Below, piece after piece: positions 8,011-15,871 of a stretch of DNA of 55,744 nt (position 1 is the first letter of the stretch; each line of letters begins with the position of its first letter). Location: NCBI GenBank assembly GCA_944385535.1, contig CALWXR010000010.1, positions 1-55,744 on the forward strand, given 5' to 3'. A program made the position numbers and the translations under genes. The stretch is from an uncultured Oscillospiraceae bacterium. GTDB taxonomy: Bacteria; Bacillota; Clostridia; Oscillospirales; Oscillospiraceae. A model generated the notes under the pieces. That model had not been told where the DNA came from. It did no database searches and was given only the letters and a program-made list of their open reading frames with translations.

Positions 8011-8889
8011 TCACTTTTTTAACAGATACGCAAGAATCTTCTGTAAAAATTGATAATTCGCCGACTCTGTAACCTTGCCAGTATTATCATAAAAAACAAA
8101 CATGGAATACTGACAAAAAGCCGAGATCGCCGCGTCCAAAAGAAAATCCCGCTTTTCCATCTTGAAGCTTGGGTTGTTGCTCATGGCCGCGTAATAGGCG
8201 TCAAAAAAAGCAGCGGCGGCTTCGTCAGAAAGAAACCGCTCTCCATTCTCGTCCGTAACAAACGCGAATCGCCCCAAATCCAAAAAGTAGGGCAGCATCT
8301 CGGCATATGTCCAGTCAATCAGCCAGACGTCTTTCCCGTTCAAAAGCACATTGATGGGAAGGAGATCATCGTGAATCAGGGTACGGGGCGCGGCAAAGAA
8401 ACGAGTCTGAACAAGCGGGAAAACATCCTGGTACGCGGGAAAATAGGAACTGACCCGGTTCCAAAATCCCAGCACATTTCGGTCAAAGTAACGTTTACAT
8501 GCTTCATAATGGGCATCCATGCTCAGATAATGGCTCTGGATTTTCGCCAGTTCCTTTCCAACCCGCCCAGCGTCCTCGACCGTACAATATCTGGCGTCTG
8601 ATCCTTTTATATACGGCATCGTGACCCAGCGCGCGTCCCCAATCTGAAACGAATCATAAATGGGAGGCACCGCGAAATCGTGACCGGCGAAGTATTTGTC
8701 GTACTTTTCTTTGTCCCGGTCCGCTTTTTTCAGCACAAGGCTTCCATCAAGAAGAAAGACATCGTAGGTCTTGTTCAGACGGGTATCCACAAATCGTGTA
8801 ACGGAATCCCGGTTAACATAACCTAGTTGTTCAAATACTTCGCGAAAGGCAGCCCATTCTTCCGAAGATAGAATACGGTTTTCATTCAT
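8011..8889 (-). CDS. Phosphotransferase-family kinase (APH/choline-kinase fold)
   Basis: A 292-aa protein with the small-molecule kinase fold. Catalytic-loop Brenner motif: LIHDDLLPINVLL (H-x-D-x-x-x-x-N, about residues 170-182), followed by VWLIDWTYAE carrying the metal-binding Asp of the DFG-equivalent. SLVLKKADRD near residue 50 is the probable ATP-binding Lys strand. Substrate is not deducible: aminoglycosides, choline, homoserine and thiamine are all used by relatives, and it matches no specific resistance enzyme I can name. The gene is visibly richer in A+T than its neighbours, monocistronic and flanked by repeats, which suggests acquisition by transfer. GAGGG lies 9 nt before the ATG. 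Confidence 0.75.
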   Translation of the reverse strand: MNENRILSSEEWAAFREVFEQLGYVNRDSVTRFVDTRLNKTYDVFLLDGSLVLKKADRDKEKYDKYFAGHDFAVPPIYDSFQIGDARWVTMPYIKGSDARYCTVEDAGRVGKELAKIQSHYLSMDAHYEACKRYFDRNVLGFWNRVSSYFPAYQDVFPLVQTRFFAAPRTLIHDDLLPINVLLNGKDVWLIDWTYAEMLPYFLDLGRFAFVTDENGERFLSDEAAAAFFDAYYAAMSNNPSFKMEKRDFLLDAAISAFCQYSMFVFYDNTGKVTESANYQFLQKILAYLLKK

Positions 8890-9217
8890 TATAACATGCC
8901 CTCAAATCCAAATTGCAAATAAAGGAATCAGCCAAGGCCCCTTGTGTAAAGGGGGCAGGGTGCTGAAAAAGGTAGTTTCAACGTAGAAGTATACAGACGA
9001 GCACCAGCCTCCCTTGTGTAAAGGGAGGTGGGCAGGCGAAGCCTGCTCGGAGGGATTGATGCGTCAGAATGTTCCCACTTTGCCGGAGTGCGGGCGAATT
9101 CGTACATTGTACCGCACAATCCCTCAGGCCCTACGGACCGGCTCCCTTTACACCTTTCAAGCCTTGGCAACTCCCGCGCCAGCGCAATTACTAAATTGGG
9201 CATTCTCCAAATCCGCT
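8890..9217. repeat. Repeat patch with CCTCCCTTGTGTAAAGGGAGG palindromes
   Basis: This gene-free stretch holds a dispersed repeat. CCAAGGCCCCTTGTGTAAAGG (8933-8953) is followed by CCTCCCTTGTGTAAAGGGAGG (9010-9030), a GCAGGCGAAGCCTGC hairpin and GGAGGGATTG. The right part has GCACAATCCCTCAGGCCC and GGCTCCCTTTACACCTTTCAAGCC, reverse complements of the left ends, so the whole block (about 8933-9170) is a degenerate inverted repeat. A partial copy (CCAAGGCCCCTTGCGCAAAGG) lies at 34112-34132. Such palindromes are common as dispersed REP-like elements in Oscillospiraceae. Confidence 0.6.
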
Positions 9218-9574
9218 CTATCCTTCCTGAACGCCCTGATACTCCATCAGCTCCAGCACCGTCTGTCCCCGGGCGGTCAGAGCCATGCTGCCCCGGATGG
9301 GATAGCCCTCATAGGCTTCCTCCGGCACCCCCCTCAGGGGCGCGTCAAAGTCTAAGCAGATCAGCCCCTTCTTTTCCAGGCAGAGAAGCACCCGGCTTGC
9401 TTCCTCCCGGTTCTCCCCTTCCGGGTATACCGGCGCAGGATCCTCCCGCTTTCTTGCCACAGGCAGAAAGGCGTACTGCCCCAGCAGCTTTAAAAAATCG
9501 ATCTCCGGCCCCGTCAGCTCCAGCGCCCGGCCGCAGCCGGCGCAGCTGCCGCAGTTTCCATTGCATGCACCCAT
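9218..9574 (-). CDS. Hypothetical protein with N-terminal Cys cluster
   Basis: 118 aa, family not recognised. The N-terminus MGACNGNCGSCAGCGRALEL has four cysteines at positions 4, 8, 11 and 14 (C-x3-C-x2-C-x2-C), suggesting a metal or Fe-S site. The rest looks like a compact helical/winged-helix-sized domain: LTGPEIDFLKLLGQYAFLPV, EEASRVLLCLEKKGLICLDFD, ending LTARGQTVLELMEYQG, whose layout (helix, helix, charged turn) resembles the end of a winged-helix DNA-binding domain. AAAGGAGGG lies 10 nt before the ATG, so the gene is real. It is divergent from trxA, which would fit a redox context; function is not assigned. Confidence 0.65.
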   Translation of the reverse strand: MGACNGNCGSCAGCGRALELTGPEIDFLKLLGQYAFLPVARKREDPAPVYPEGENREEASRVLLCLEKKGLICLDFDAPLRGVPEEAYEGYPIRGSMALTARGQTVLELMEYQGVQEG

Positions 9575-9653
9575 TTGCCAAGCCCTCCTTTTTTGTCCGC
9601 ATCATAACAGGTATGCGTCCGAATGTCAAATGATTCTTCCCGGGAACTTTTTA

Positions 9654-9682
9654 TTGCATCCGGGTTCCTGTTGGGGTATACT
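9654..9682 (+). promoter_or_regulatory. Promoter of trxA
   Basis: TTGCAT (9654-9659), 17 bp, TATACT (9677-9682); 29 bp before the trxA ATG. Confidence 0.7.
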
Positions 9683-9711
9683 AAAAGAAAACAGCAAAAG
9701 GAGTATGCCCC

Positions 9712-10023
9712 ATGTCTGAATTACACATTACCAAAGACAATTTTGAGCAGCTGGTCGTCGCTTCCCAAAAGCCTGTCCTGCTGGACTTCTGGGCCACCTG
9801 GTGCGGCCCCTGCCGGATGATCGCCCCCCTGGTGGCTCAGATCGCCGAAGAGCGGGAGGACATTGTGGTAGGCAAAATCAACGTGGACGAGGAAATGGAG
9901 CTGGCCGCCCGGTTCGGCATCGTCAGCATCCCCACCCTGGTGGTGATGAAGGACGGAAAGCCCGCCGCCAAAGCCGTAGGCTACATGCCCAAAGCGGACA
10001 TCGAAAAGCTGCTGGATCAGTAA
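9712..10023 (+). CDS. trxA: Thioredoxin
   Basis: A 103-aa cytoplasmic disulfide reductase. The active site WCGPC is at about residues 29-33 in FWATWCGPCRM, and the cis-Pro loop is GIVSIPTLVV (about residues 70-79); length is exactly that of canonical TrxA. It keeps protein thiols reduced and donates electrons to enzymes such as ribonucleotide reductase, using a thioredoxin reductase not present here. AAAGGAG lies 8 nt before the ATG. Monocistronic: own promoter upstream and a bidirectional terminator downstream. Confidence 0.97.
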   Translation: MSELHITKDNFEQLVVASQKPVLLDFWATWCGPCRMIAPLVAQIAEEREDIVVGKINVDEEMELAARFGIVSIPTLVVMKDGKPAAKAVGYMPKADIEKLLDQ

Positions 10024-10029
10024 AAACGC

Positions 10030-10067
10030 CGCTGCCCCGGCTCAGTTAAGAGCCGGGGCAGCGTTCT
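10030..10067. terminator. Bidirectional terminator between trxA and dtxR-type gene
   Basis: CGCTGCCCCGGCTC (10030-10043) pairs perfectly with GAGCCGGGGCAGCG (10050-10063) around AGTTAA; T-rich tails on both strands (TTCTTTATT plus, GCGTTTTTA minus). Serves the two convergent genes. Confidence 0.9.
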
Positions 10068-10457
10068 TTATTCCCCAAAGGGCTCGGCCGGATCCAGCGT
10101 GGACGCATACCGCTTGATGGCCTCAAAGGACTCGTCGCTGATGGCATGCTCGATCTTGCAGGCGTCGGCGGAGGCGGTCTCCTGGGATACCCCCAGACGG
10201 GCCAACAGACGGCTGAGCACCGTGTGCCGTTCATAGATCTTTCCCGCCAGGAGGCTGCCGGTTTCCGTCAGGGTGATGGCGCCGTCCTTGTCCACGGTGA
10301 TGTAGCCTCCCTGACGCAGGATTCCCATGGCCCGGGAAACACTGGGCTTGGAATACCCCAGATACTCGCTTACATCAATGGCCCGGACGAACCCGCTTTT
10401 CTGGCTCAGTACTAAAATTGCTTCCAGGTACATTTCCCCGGATTCATGGATATCCAT
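10068..10457 (-). CDS. DtxR-family metal-dependent transcriptional repressor
   Basis: 129 aa from the ATG at 10457 (AAGGAGGCACTGCC before it; the upstream frame extension lacks one). N-terminal winged helix (about 5-65: AIDVSEYLGYSKPSVSRAM is the recognition helix region) then a dimerisation/metal domain; no C-terminal SH3/FeoA domain, so it is MntR-sized. The metal residues resemble DtxR rather than MntR: GEMYLEAI has Met at the DtxR Met10 position (Asp in MntR), and ACKIEHAISDE keeps the C-x2-E-H of DtxR Cys102/Glu105/His106. This suggests Fe2+ sensing, but Mn2+ cannot be excluded. Target genes are not evident here. Convergent to trxA. Confidence 0.85.
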   Translation of the reverse strand: MDIHESGEMYLEAILVLSQKSGFVRAIDVSEYLGYSKPSVSRAMGILRQGGYITVDKDGAITLTETGSLLAGKIYERHTVLSRLLARLGVSQETASADACKIEHAISDESFEAIKRYASTLDPAEPFGE

Positions 10458-10578
10458 GGCAGTGCCTCCTTTTCCTTCTGTTTGATACTTTTTATCAGGA
10501 TACCACAATTTTTCCCCAATTGCAAGTCTTTCCCGCCGGCCAAACGGCAGTCATTCCCTCGGGAATTTTAGAATACAC

Positions 10579-10607
10579 TTGTTTTTTCTTAGTGGAACCG
10601 TTATAAT
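10579..10607 (+). promoter_or_regulatory. Promoter of the xpaC-telA operon
   Basis: TTGTTT (10579-10584), 17 bp, TATAAT (10602-10607). The transcript should begin near 10615, leaving a leader of about 250 nt before xpaC. Confidence 0.8.
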
Positions 10608-10617
10608 ATAATGCGTA

Positions 10618-10818
10618 CCGAATAACGCAAAACAGCTTGAAAGCCAAGGCTTTCTCCTTGTTTTTGTGTTATTCGGGCGCAAGGCTTTTGCTTGTCTTGG
10701 CGCAAAAGCTCGCGCCCGCTGATCCGGCATGCCGGATCAGATATCCATTGATTGCTGCATGAATTCCATAAAAGCGGTAAAAAAGGGCCGCTTTTACGCG
10801 ATTGCACCCCTTCGGTGT
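10618..10818 (+). ncRNA. Highly structured leader RNA of xpaC-telA, unassigned
   Basis: Consecutive stems can be drawn by eye. SL1: CCGAATAAC (10618-10626) with GTTATTCGG (10668-10676), extended by CAAAA/TTTTG and capped by GAAAGC/GCTTTC. SL2: GGGCGC (10675-10680) with GCGCCC (10712-10717), inner GCTTTTGC/GCAAAAGC. SL3: the 22-bp palindrome at 10719-10740 (CTGATCCGG core arm). SL4: TAAAAGCGG (10769-10777) with CCGCTTTTA (10788-10796). SL5: CACC/GGTG (10805-10817). No known riboswitch consensus is recognised. The xpaC start follows 45 nt later after GGGAGAGGATGTC. It may be a cis-regulatory leader or an independent small RNA. Confidence 0.6.
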
Positions 10819-10862
10819 GTGAGCAGACATTCATATAGACATTATTTTCGGGAGAGGATGTC

Positions 10863-12023
10863 ATGGCAAAGTATACACAGGACTGGGACGCTCTGGGGCA
10901 GGAAATCCAGGATACCGTCAACCGGGCTGTAAGCTCCCAGGATTTCCAGCGCTTAAATGAGACCATCCACCAGATTGTGGATCGAGCGGTGGTTATGGGC
11001 GGCAAAGTGGTTCGTCAGGCCATGGACTCCATCCCCCAGGAGCCGGCGCCTTCCCGGGAGCTGAGCAAGAAGCAGCTGTCCGCTTTTTACGGAAAAACCG
11101 GCGGCCATACCGCCGGGGGCATTGCGAAAATCATCGGCGGCGGTCTGCTTTCCATGATCGGCCTGTGTCTGCTGGCCTTTGTGGCGCTGTTCAGCCTGCT
11201 CTCCGGCGACGCTTCCATGGTTCCCTGGGTCTGCGGGGCGGCATTTCTGGCCGGGGGGCTGGTGCTGCTCACCGGCGGCATCCGCACCATGAATCTGGTG
11301 AGCCGGTTTGGATCCTATAAAAAGGTTTTGGGTACCAAGACCCACTGCACCCTGGAAAAACTGGCCCGGCGGGTCAACCGCAGCCAGGACTTTGTCCGCA
11401 AGGATCTCCAGAAGATGTTCGGGCGGGGGCTGTTCCCGGAAGGGCACCTGGATCAGGAGCAGACCACGCTGATTATCAGCGACGAGACCTACGCCTACTA
11501 TGAGCGCAGCCGCCGTCAGATGGAGCAGCGGAAGCAGGCGGAAGCGGCCCGGAAGGCCAGTGTGGATCCCCAGCTCCAGGAGGTGCTGGATCGGGGCAAC
11601 GCCTTTGTGGCCCAGATCCGACGGTGCAACGACCGGATCCCCGGGGAGGAGATCTCCCGGAAAATAGATCGGATGGAACACATCGTGGGCAAGATCTTCG
11701 ACCAGGCCCGCGCGCACCCGGATGTGGTGCCGGATCTGAAAAAACTGATGGACTACTATCTTCCCCTGACTGTGAAGCTGTTAAACGCCTACGCGGAAAT
11801 GGACGCCCAAAGCATTCAGGGCCAGAACATCCAGTCCTCCAAGCGGGAGATTGAGGACACCATCGACACCTTAAATCTGGCCTTTGAAAAGCTGCTGGAC
11901 GATCTGTTCCAGGACACCGCTATAGACATTTCCAGCGACATCTCCGTGCTGAATACCATGCTGGCCCAGGAAGGGCTGACAGAGGATGAACTTTCCCAGC
12001 TGAAAAAAGAGAAAACCATATAA
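10863..12023 (+). CDS. xpaC: XpaC-like 5-bromo-4-chloroindolyl phosphate hydrolysis family protein
   Basis: 386 aa. The N-terminal 70 residues are helical and charged; two TM helices follow (about 90-135: IIGGGLLSMIGLCLLAFVALF and VPWVCGAAFLAGGLVLLTGG). After these comes a cytoplasmic region with a winged-helix-like segment (LEKLARRVNRSQDFVRKDLQKMFGRG) and a long helical C-terminal half (LQEVLDRGNAFVAQIRRCNDRI onward). This matches the XpaC/PF10112 family; the name derives from a B. subtilis phenotype and the true activity is unknown. The near-universal partner TelA follows by 33 bp. RBS GGGAGAGG before the ATG. Confidence 0.85.
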   Translation: MAKYTQDWDALGQEIQDTVNRAVSSQDFQRLNETIHQIVDRAVVMGGKVVRQAMDSIPQEPAPSRELSKKQLSAFYGKTGGHTAGGIAKIIGGGLLSMIGLCLLAFVALFSLLSGDASMVPWVCGAAFLAGGLVLLTGGIRTMNLVSRFGSYKKVLGTKTHCTLEKLARRVNRSQDFVRKDLQKMFGRGLFPEGHLDQEQTTLIISDETYAYYERSRRQMEQRKQAEAARKASVDPQLQEVLDRGNAFVAQIRRCNDRIPGEEISRKIDRMEHIVGKIFDQARAHPDVVPDLKKLMDYYLPLTVKLLNAYAEMDAQSIQGQNIQSSKREIEDTIDTLNLAFEKLLDDLFQDTAIDISSDISVLNTMLAQEGLTEDELSQLKKEKTI

Positions 12024-12056
12024 GCCCATCACAAACAGGAAACAGGAGGATCCCCC

Positions 12057-13196
12057 ATGGACGCTGAATACAAAGATTTGCTCCAGCCCAGTTTGACCTT
12101 AGAGCCGGAACTGGAAGATGTCCCGGTTGTAGCCGGGGAAGAAGCCCCCCGGGAAGTTCAGCCCGCCGAGCCGGTGCTCACCGAAGCGGAAAAGCAGCTG
12201 GTGGCGGAGTTTGCCGCCAAGATCGACGTGGAAAACACCGCCCAGATTCTGCAGTACGGCGCCGGTACCCAGAAAAAAATGGCAGACTTCGCCGACGCCG
12301 CCCTGGCCAATGTGCGCACCCAGGATCTGGGAGAAGCCGGAGACCTGATCGCCAGCCTGGTAGGCCAGCTTCAGGATTTTGACCAGCCGGAAAGCAAGGG
12401 ACTGTTCTCCTTCTTCCGGCAGAAGGCCAGCGACCTGGAATCCATGAAAAACAAGTTCGCCAAGGCGGAGGTCAACGTGGAGAAGATCTGCGACGCCCTG
12501 CAGCGGCACCAGGTGCGGCTCCTCAAGGACTCGGCGGTGCTGGATAAGATGTACCAGCAGAACCTGGCCTACTTTAAGGAGCTGAGCATGTATATTCTGG
12601 CAGGCAAGCAAAAGCTTCAGCAGGTTCGGGACGGAAAGCTGAAGGAACTGGAGGCAGCCGCCCGGCGCACCGGTCTGGCCGAGGACGCCCAGGCGGCCCG
12701 GGATCTGGCGGACAAGTGCAATCGTTTTGAAAAGAAAATCCACGACCTGGAGCTGACCCGGATGGTCTCCATCCAGACCGCCCCTCAGATCCGGCTGATC
12801 CAGAACAACAACAATGTGATGGTGGAGAAGATCCAGACCACCCTGGTCAATACCATCCCCCTGTGGAAAAACCAGATGGTTCTGGCCCTGGGCATCGCCC
12901 ACTCCACCCAGGCCGCCCAAGCCCAGCGTCAGGTCACCGACGTAACCAACGCCCTGCTGAAGCAGAACGCGGAAAAGCTCCATATGGCCTCGGTAGAGAC
13001 CGCCAGGGAAGCGGAACGGGGCATCGTGGATATGGAAACCCTGAAGCAGACCAATGCCAAGCTGATCCAGACCCTGGACGATGTAATGAAGGTTCAGGCC
13101 GAGGGCCGGGCCAAGCGCCAGACCGCCGAGGCGGAAATGGCAAAGATGGAAAACGAACTGAAGCAAAAGCTTCTCCAGCTTCAAAACGGCAGCTGA
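12057..13196 (+). CDS. telA: Toxic anion resistance protein TelA/KlaA family
   Basis: 379 aa, soluble and almost wholly alpha-helical with coiled-coil character. Family landmarks: LEAAARRTGLAEDAQAARDL, then DLELTRMVSIQTAPQIRLIQ and NNNVMVEKIQTTLVNTIPLW-KNQ. The family was named for tellurite resistance of plasmid KlaA/TelA; in Firmicutes it is paired with XpaC and linked to cell-envelope stress and lantibiotic tolerance. AGGAGGATCCCCC precedes the ATG. It shares the xpaC promoter and structured leader, and is followed by a terminator. Confidence 0.93.
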   Translation: MDAEYKDLLQPSLTLEPELEDVPVVAGEEAPREVQPAEPVLTEAEKQLVAEFAAKIDVENTAQILQYGAGTQKKMADFADAALANVRTQDLGEAGDLIASLVGQLQDFDQPESKGLFSFFRQKASDLESMKNKFAKAEVNVEKICDALQRHQVRLLKDSAVLDKMYQQNLAYFKELSMYILAGKQKLQQVRDGKLKELEAAARRTGLAEDAQAARDLADKCNRFEKKIHDLELTRMVSIQTAPQIRLIQNNNNVMVEKIQTTLVNTIPLWKNQMVLALGIAHSTQAAQAQRQVTDVTNALLKQNAEKLHMASVETAREAERGIVDMETLKQTNAKLIQTLDDVMKVQAEGRAKRQTAEAEMAKMENELKQKLLQLQNGS

Positions 13197-13205
13197 TCCT
13201 GCCAT

Positions 13206-13258
13206 GCCCCCTTCAGGTTCTGGCGTTATCCGCCGGGATCCGAGGGGGCGTTTTGTTT
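13206..13258 (+). terminator. Terminator after telA
   Basis: GCCCCCT...CTGGCG pairs with CGCCGGG...AGGGGGC around TTATC, followed by GTTTTGTTT. Confidence 0.7.
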
Positions 13259-13307
13259 ATTTCGGCGGCCCATTTTTAAGCAGACAGACGAATTTGACTG
13301 CCGCCGG

Positions 13308-13336
13308 TTGACATCCGCCTTTTGGAAAAGTACACT
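13308..13336 (+). promoter_or_regulatory. Promoter of hppA
   Basis: TTGACA (13308-13313), 17 bp, TACACT (13331-13336). Confidence 0.75.
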
Positions 13337-13374
13337 GATATAGAAAGCAACCATTTGACGCAAAGAAAGGCTTG

Positions 13375-15471
13375 GTGAATGATTTTATGGAAACCGGACT
13401 GGGCACAATGTACTGCCTTTCCTTCCTGACGGCGGCTGTGGCTTTCGCATTTGCCGCCTGGCTGTATTTGTGGGTGAAAAAGCAGAAAACAGAAAATCCG
13501 AAGATTCAGCAGGTATCCCGGCTGATCCGGGAGGGGGCCAACACCTTTATGAACCGGGAATACCGGATCCTGGCAAGATTCGCCGGGGTGGCGGCCGCCG
13601 CCATCCTCCTGTTCCTTCCCAAGCCCATTTGGCAGGGAACCCCCGGGACCAATCTGGCAATGACCTTTTCCTACATTGCCGGTACCCTGCTCTCCGCCGT
13701 GGCCGGAAAGATCGGCGTCATGGTGGCAACCTTGTCCAATGCCCGGGCGGCTGAGAAGGCCAAGGAGGGCATCCGCCCCGCCTTTCTGGTGGGCTTCCGG
13801 GGCGGCGCTGTCATGGGTCTGCTGGTGGTGGGCTGCTCTGTTCTCGGCGTGGCGGCGGTGCTGTTTTTCTTCGGGGATGCCAGCATCCTGCTGGGCTTCT
13901 CCTTCGGCGCCAGCTCCTTAGCTCTGTTTGCCAAGGCGGGGGGCGGCATCTTTACCAAGACCGCGGACATTGCCGCGGATTTAACAGGAAAAGTGGAGCT
14001 GGGCATCCCTGAGGACGATCCCCGGAATCCGGCGGTGATTGCCGACAACGTAGGCGACAACGTAGGCGACGTGGCCGGCATGGGGGCGGATCTGTTTGAC
14101 TCCAACGTAGCCGCCATGACCTCCGCTCTGGTAATCGCCCAATCCCTGTCCGGCGATTATGCCAATATGTCCATGGTGCTTTGCTATGCCTGCCTGGGAC
14201 TGCTATCGTCCATCGTGGGCATTTCTCTGGCGGGAATCGGCCCTAAGGACAGTCCCACCCGGGCGCTGAACGCCTCCACCTATGTGACCACCGGCATTTT
14301 CCTGGCTCTCACCGCCCTGGCCACCGCCTTGATTCCCGGCTTCTCCTGGCGGATCTGGGGGGCCTCCGCCGTGGGACTGCTGGTTGGTGTCATCATCGGC
14401 GTTACCACCGACTACTTTACCGACGACGCCCAGCCCATTGTCCGCAAGGCCGCCCACGCCTGTTCTTCCGGCCCCGCCTTTACCATTTTGTCCGGGGTTT
14501 CCTATGGGCTGATCTCCGCCATGCCCGCCATGGTGGGCATCGCCCTGTCGGCGCTGTTTGCCTACCGGCTGTGCGCCCCCATGGGAGAGGGCTACGCCGT
14601 TTTCGGCATTTCCATGGCGGCGGTGGGCATGCTGTCCATTGTGGGCATGATTATCTCCAACGACGCCTACGGCCCCATTGTGGACAATGCCCGGGGCCTG
14701 GCGGAAATGGGGGGCCTGGGAGAAAAGACCATTTCCGTTGCTGATCAGCTGGACAGCGCTGGCAACACGGTGAAGGCCATTACCAAGGGCTTCTCCATCA
14801 GCGCCGCCGGACTGACGGTGATCTCCCTGCTGGGGGCCTTCCTGACGGAAACCAACGCCGCCCTGGCAGAGGCGGGCAAGCCCCTGCTCACCGGCTTTGA
14901 TATCATGTCCCCCACGGTCTTTTTCGGCGTGCTGGTGGGGGCGGCCATTCCCGCCGTGTTCTCCGCCATGCTGATCCTGGGTGTAAACAAGAATGCCCAG
15001 GGCATGGTCAAGGAGATTCACCGGCAGTTTGATACCATCCCCGGACTGCGGGAGGGCCTGGAGGGCGCGGCGCCGGATTATGGCACCTGCATCGACATCG
15101 CCACGGTGGGCGCGTTGAAAGAGCTGGTCGGCGCGGGGCTGATGAGCATCCTCGCCACGGTCCTGGTGGGCTTCATCGGAGGAAGCAGCGCCATCGGCGG
15201 CTTCCTGCTGGGCAACATCGTCTCCGGGCTTCTGCTGGCCCTGTTCATGTCCAACGCCGGCGGCCTTTGGGACAACGCCAAAAAATACATTGAAGCCGGG
15301 GCGGAAGGGGGCAAGGGAAGCCCCGCCCACAAGGCCGCCGTCATCGGCGACACCGTTGGGGATCCCTTCAAGGATACCGCCGGGCCGTCCATCAACACCC
15401 AAATCACCGTGGTATCCCTGGTGGCCTCCCTGCTGTCGTCACTGTTCGTGGCCTTCTCCCTGTTTTCGTAA
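13375..15471 (+). CDS. hppA: Membrane-bound ion-translocating pyrophosphatase
   Basis: About 698 aa, some 16 TM helices. It hydrolyses PPi and pumps H+ or Na+ across the cytoplasmic membrane. The PPi-binding acidic loop is clear: DIAADLTGKVELGIPEDDPR followed by NPAVIADNVGDNVGDVAGMGADLF; the C-terminal repeat of this site is AAVIGDTVGDPFKDTAGPS. The determinant after helix 11/12 reads GNTVKAITKG (about residues 462-471), with Lys where K+-dependent enzymes have Ala, and Thr three residues on; this is the K+-independent signature. Ion specificity (H+ or Na+) cannot be read safely. Start is uncertain: TTG 13372, GTG 13375 (AAAGG 4 nt before) or ATG 13387. Own promoter and terminator. Confidence 0.95.
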   Translation: MNDFMETGLGTMYCLSFLTAAVAFAFAAWLYLWVKKQKTENPKIQQVSRLIREGANTFMNREYRILARFAGVAAAAILLFLPKPIWQGTPGTNLAMTFSYIAGTLLSAVAGKIGVMVATLSNARAAEKAKEGIRPAFLVGFRGGAVMGLLVVGCSVLGVAAVLFFFGDASILLGFSFGASSLALFAKAGGGIFTKTADIAADLTGKVELGIPEDDPRNPAVIADNVGDNVGDVAGMGADLFDSNVAAMTSALVIAQSLSGDYANMSMVLCYACLGLLSSIVGISLAGIGPKDSPTRALNASTYVTTGIFLALTALATALIPGFSWRIWGASAVGLLVGVIIGVTTDYFTDDAQPIVRKAAHACSSGPAFTILSGVSYGLISAMPAMVGIALSALFAYRLCAPMGEGYAVFGISMAAVGMLSIVGMIISNDAYGPIVDNARGLAEMGGLGEKTISVADQLDSAGNTVKAITKGFSISAAGLTVISLLGAFLTETNAALAEAGKPLLTGFDIMSPTVFFGVLVGAAIPAVFSAMLILGVNKNAQGMVKEIHRQFDTIPGLREGLEGAAPDYGTCIDIATVGALKELVGAGLMSILATVLVGFIGGSSAIGGFLLGNIVSGLLLALFMSNAGGLWDNAKKYIEAGAEGGKGSPAHKAAVIGDTVGDPFKDTAGPSINTQITVVSLVASLLSSLFVAFSLFS

Positions 15472-15560
15472 GGAATACCCAATCGTGAAAAGGTGTGGTA
15501 TTTCCTTCGGAAATGGTTGAAATGGGGCTGCCTCAAATAGCTCTTTTAAGAATACACCTA
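15472..15560. repeat. Half-copy of the GTGAGGTATTT inverted-repeat family
   Basis: GTGTGGTATTTCCTTCGGAAATG (15493-15515) is an arm of the family seen as full inverted repeats at 40197-40275 and 45949-46010; the matching second arm is absent here. The rest of the stretch to the terminator holds nothing recognised. Confidence 0.55.
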
Positions 15561-15571
15561 TAAAATATGTT

Positions 15572-15611
15572 CGGCTGGATTACCAAAAAACAAGGTAATC
15601 CAGCCGTTTTT
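15572..15611 (+). terminator. Terminator after hppA
   Basis: CGGCTGGATTACC (15572-15584) pairs perfectly with GGTAATCCAGCCG (15594-15606), followed by TTTTT. Confidence 0.88.
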
Positions 15612-15650
15612 GGGCAATTTGTTGGGCTGATTTTAGAATTTGCGTTTTGA

Positions 15651-15700
15651 TACTGTTTCTTGATTAAATCCCCATGCCGCGTACAGCGCCACCAAACATG
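15651..15700. repeat. 50-bp repeat, copy 1 (other copy 45751-45800)
   Basis: Starts TACTGTTTCTTGATTAAATC and ends CGCCACCAAACATG; differs from the copy at 45751-45800 at three positions. Both lie directly downstream of plus-strand genes. On the minus strand the frame reads CTRHGDLIKKQY, but no gene is supported. Downstream is an AT-rich patch where ATGAAAGTC (15698-15706) and GACTTTCAT (15740-15748) bracket about 50 bp, followed by another AACTTTCAT at 15761-15769. Confidence 0.75.
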
Positions 15701-15871
15701 AAAGTCATTAAAATGTTTGAATTTTACCGTTGTTTTAGAGACTTTCATAGTAAAGTATTTAACTTTCATCAAGAAGGCGTCGCCCTTGTCACAGCCGCGC
15801 CGTCACTGAGCGGATATGATGCCGCACCTCCGAGAACTGAAATGTTCGATGGTTCCACCGCGCTAAACTTC

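Noticed and set aside
8888-8893. TATAAT just upstream of the phosphotransferase gene as its promoter
   Set aside because: It overlaps the ATG start codon itself and the nearest -35-like TTGCAA is 19 bp away, so transcription would begin inside the coding region.
15533-15772. 79-aa frame ending CTRHGDLIKKQY, similar to one at 45747-45932
   Set aside because: The shared end comes from the 50-bp DNA repeat; upstream parts are unrelated, so it is a repeat and not a gene.
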